From assembly GCA_002427975.1 (NCBI GenBank), contig DIZT01000090.1, positions 1-8,030 on the forward strand: a stretch of DNA of 8,030 bases, in the 5' to 3' direction. The position numbers and the translations under genes were made by a program. Positions 6,116 to 8,030 of the stretch are shown here, piece by piece (positions within the stretch are counted from its first letter, which is position 1; the number at the start of each line of letters is the position of its first letter). The notes under the pieces were generated by a model. That model was given only the letters and a program-made list of their open reading frames with translations. It had not been told where the DNA came from and did not search any database. This stretch comes from Micrococcaceae bacterium UBA6021 (lineage in GTDB: Bacteria; Actinomycetota; Actinomycetes; Actinomycetales; Micrococcaceae).

Positions 6116-8030
6116 ATGACCCAGCAATCCGCCTTCACAGCAGCAGACACCACAGAACCGCGCTTAAACGTGGGATCGGGCGCGGCGCCGGCTCCGGCTG
6201 CCCGGCCGCGGATAGCCCTGGTGGGTGTACACGGCTTCGGCGAACAGCACCTTCGTAATCTGGCCCGGCTGGAGGCCTCCGGCGCCGTCGAGCTCGTGGC
6301 CGTGGCCGATCCACATCCGCCGCAGGACAGCAGCCTGGGCAGCTCCGTCGCTGTCTTCGCCACCCTCGATGAGCTCCTTGCCTCGGGGACGGCCCCCGAC
6401 GTCGTCATCCTGGCCACGCCCATCCAGACACACGCGCCCCTGGCATTGGCCGCGCTTGCAGCAGGCTCTGACGTGTATGTGGAAAAGCCCCCCGTGGCCT
6501 CCCTGGCGCAGTTCCAGGAGGTGGCGGCTGCAGCCCAAGCCTCGGGGAAGCTGGTTCAAGTGGGTTTCCAAAGCCTGGGATCCCTCGCCCTGCCCGCGAT
6601 CCGTGAGTCCATCGCATCCGGCGAAATCGGCGATGTCCTGGGCCTGAGCGCCCAGGGCCTGTGGCTGCGGTCCAAGGGGTACTTCAAACGGTCCCGCTGG
6701 GCGGGCAAGCGCAGCCTGGACGGCACGGATGTTGTGGACGGTGTGGCCACGAACGCCCTGGCGCACGCGGTTGCGACAGGGCTGCATATGGCCGGCGCCA
6801 AAACGCTTGCCGATGTCGCGTCCGTAGACACGGACCTCTACCGTGCCCACACCACCCAGAGCGATGACACGTCTGTGATCCGGGTCCGCACCGCCGCCGG
6901 GCAAACGCTGGTGTGTGGCCTCACGCTTTGCTCGCCGGAGCAGCAGAATCCTTCGGTGACGGTCCACGGCACACTGGGTGAGATCACCTTCTTCTACACC
7001 GAGGACGAGGTGGTCACCACAACCGCCGCCGGCGAGCGCCGGGAGACGTTCGGGCGGACTGACCTGCTGGAGAACCTGCTTGCGGCCCGGCATACGGGCG
7101 CCCCTTTACTGTCCGGTTTTGCGGACACCGGTGCATTCACATCAGTTTTGGAAGCCATCCGAACCGCCCCGGACCCGCACGAAATCGGTGCCGAACACAT
7201 CAGCTGGGAGGGTGACGGTGACGACGCCCACCCCGTCGTCAAAGGCATCCCCGAACTAATACAACGGGCGGCCAAGGCTCAGGCCACTTTTTCCGAGCTC
7301 GGGGTGCCGTGGGCCCGCCGACTTCCGCCGGAACGGACTTTCGACATTGCCGGACACACCGTGGCGGACTACCAAGACGGCAGCCACATCCGCGCCGTCT
7401 CCTCACCCCGCCCCTACCTCCACCCCGTCCGCACGCTCGCCGGGACGGTTGTTACCGACCACCAGCCGCTGGACCACGTCTGGCATCTGGGCGTGGGGGT
7501 TGCCCTTCAGGACGTGGACGGCGTCAACTTCTGGGGCGGCCGCACGTACACCCGGGCGGCCGGCGAATACGTCTGGCGGCCCGACCACGGCAGCATCGTC
7601 CGCACGGGTCAGCAGCCCGGACGCAACGGCGGTTCCGCGCACGACGGCGGTTCCCGGCACGTCGGCGAACTGGCTGAGACCCTTTCCTGGAACGGCCCCG
7701 ACGGCGCGCCCGTCCTGTCCGAGGAGCGCAGCTGGACCTGGGCTCCGGCCGGTTCCACTGCCTGGCGCCTGACGCTCGACTTCGCGCTCTCCCCCGCCGG
7801 CGATCATCCCGTGAGCCTGGGCAGCCCCGGTTCCAACGGCCGCCACCAGGGTGGTTATGGCGGATTCTTCTGGCGCCTCCCGGAATGTTTGGGCGCCACA
7901 GTATGGGCGCCCGGCACCGCCGGCGTGCCACTTGCTGGTGAGGCCGACGTGCACGGAAGTGTCACGCCGTGGCTCGCGTGGTCGGGCAGCTTTGGTTCAG
8001 GAGCGCCCGACGGCAGCACTGCAGTGGGCG
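6116..8030 (+). CDS. Gfo/Idh/MocA dehydrogenase fused to a DUF6807 domain, cut by right edge
   Basis: 638 codons are visible and no stop is reached. The start ATG has GAGG 7 bases upstream and follows the esterase stop by 16 bases. A Pro/Ala-rich leader (1-31) precedes a Rossmann fold: RIALVGVHGFGEQH (32-45) carries the GxGxxG-type dinucleotide loop, VILATPIQTHAPLALAAL (97-114) is the next typical segment, and VEKPP (122-126) is the signature EKP with catalytic-site Lys124. ATNALAHAVA (211-220) supplies a probable catalytic His217. This domain runs to about residue 385. From about 405 it becomes a DUF6807 domain: AVSSPRPYLHPVRT (427-440), DHVWHLGVGVALQDV with His454 and His457, NFWGGRTY (471-478) and YGGFFWRLP (581-589). 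Automatic tools may call it 'PmoA', but it has no membrane segments and nothing in common with methane monooxygenase. Oxidation or reduction of a sugar by the first domain is well supported. The second domain's role is unknown to me; sugar binding or processing of the oxidised product is a guess. Confidence 0.88.
   Translation, partial: MTQQSAFTAADTTEPRLNVGSGAAPAPAARPRIALVGVHGFGEQHLRNLARLEASGAVELVAVADPHPPQDSSLGSSVAVFATLDELLASGTAPDVVILATPIQTHAPLALAALAAGSDVYVEKPPVASLAQFQEVAAAAQASGKLVQVGFQSLGSLALPAIRESIASGEIGDVLGLSAQGLWLRSKGYFKRSRWAGKRSLDGTDVVDGVATNALAHAVATGLHMAGAKTLADVASVDTDLYRAHTTQSDDTSVIRVRTAAGQTLVCGLTLCSPEQQNPSVTVHGTLGEITFFYTEDEVVTTTAAGERRETFGRTDLLENLLAARHTGAPLLSGFADTGAFTSVLEAIRTAPDPHEIGAEHISWEGDGDDAHPVVKGIPELIQRAAKAQATFSELGVPWARRLPPERTFDIAGHTVADYQDGSHIRAVSSPRPYLHPVRTLAGTVVTDHQPLDHVWHLGVGVALQDVDGVNFWGGRTYTRAAGEYVWRPDHGSIVRTGQQPGRNGGSAHDGGSRHVGELAETLSWNGPDGAPVLSEERSWTWAPAGSTAWRLTLDFALSPAGDHPVSLGSPGSNGRHQGGYGGFFWRLPECLGATVWAPGTAGVPLAGEADVHGSVTPWLAWSGSFGSGAPDGSTAVG

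Noticed and set aside
6164..7093. 309-residue open frame on the - strand
   Set aside because: It is antisense to the Rossmann domain of the dehydrogenase, which has the EKP signature. No family features and no ribosome site.

Overview
The window looks like chromosomal DNA of a high-GC actinobacterium, most likely Micrococcaceae (Arthrobacter, Pseudarthrobacter or Paenarthrobacter type). The grounds are the strongly G/C-ending codons, a twin-arginine-like lipoprotein signal on the binding protein, a carbohydrate importer without its own ATPase, and the gene families present. The taxonomic call rests on style, not on a marker gene.

Layout, all genes on the + strand. (1) 2-799 is the C-terminal third or so of an alpha-L-rhamnosidase (GH78 type), cut by the left edge and followed by a perfect 17-bp hairpin at 841-879. 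(2) 880-1439 is a non-coding gap. Its first part has no recognisable gene. Its last 130 bases hold a palindromic operator-like site (1335-1348) inside a larger dyad. (3) 1440-4640 is a tight three-gene operon for a CUT1 ABC importer: a lipoprotein binding protein resembling those for pectin and rhamnogalacturonan oligosaccharides, then two permeases joined by 4-bp and 11-bp overlaps, closed by a strong terminator at 4646-4681. (4) 4682-4944 carries a promoter (TTGACT-N17-TAACCT) with an operator directly after its -10 box. This site is closely related to the one at 1335. (5) 4945-6099 is an alpha/beta hydrolase of the acetyl-esterase/dienelactone-hydrolase type. (6) 6116-8030, cut by the right edge, is a two-domain protein: an N-terminal Gfo/Idh/MocA NAD(P)-dependent dehydrogenase fused to a C-terminal DUF6807 domain (the Pfam family once named 'methane oxygenase PmoA').

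Taken together this reads as a catabolic locus for a rhamnose-containing, probably acylated, plant glycan or glycoside. The importer brings oligosaccharides in, the rhamnosidase removes terminal rhamnose, the esterase removes acyl groups, and the dehydrogenase-DUF6807 protein acts on the remaining sugar by an oxidation-based step that is not characterised here. The shared palindrome suggests that one LacI-family regulator, encoded outside the window, controls both transcription units. The substrate and the shared regulation are inferences. The gene families are seen directly.

The least explained item is the dehydrogenase-DUF6807 fusion beside a sugar esterase and a sugar importer. I see no CRISPR array, tRNA, rRNA, insertion sequence or phage gene.
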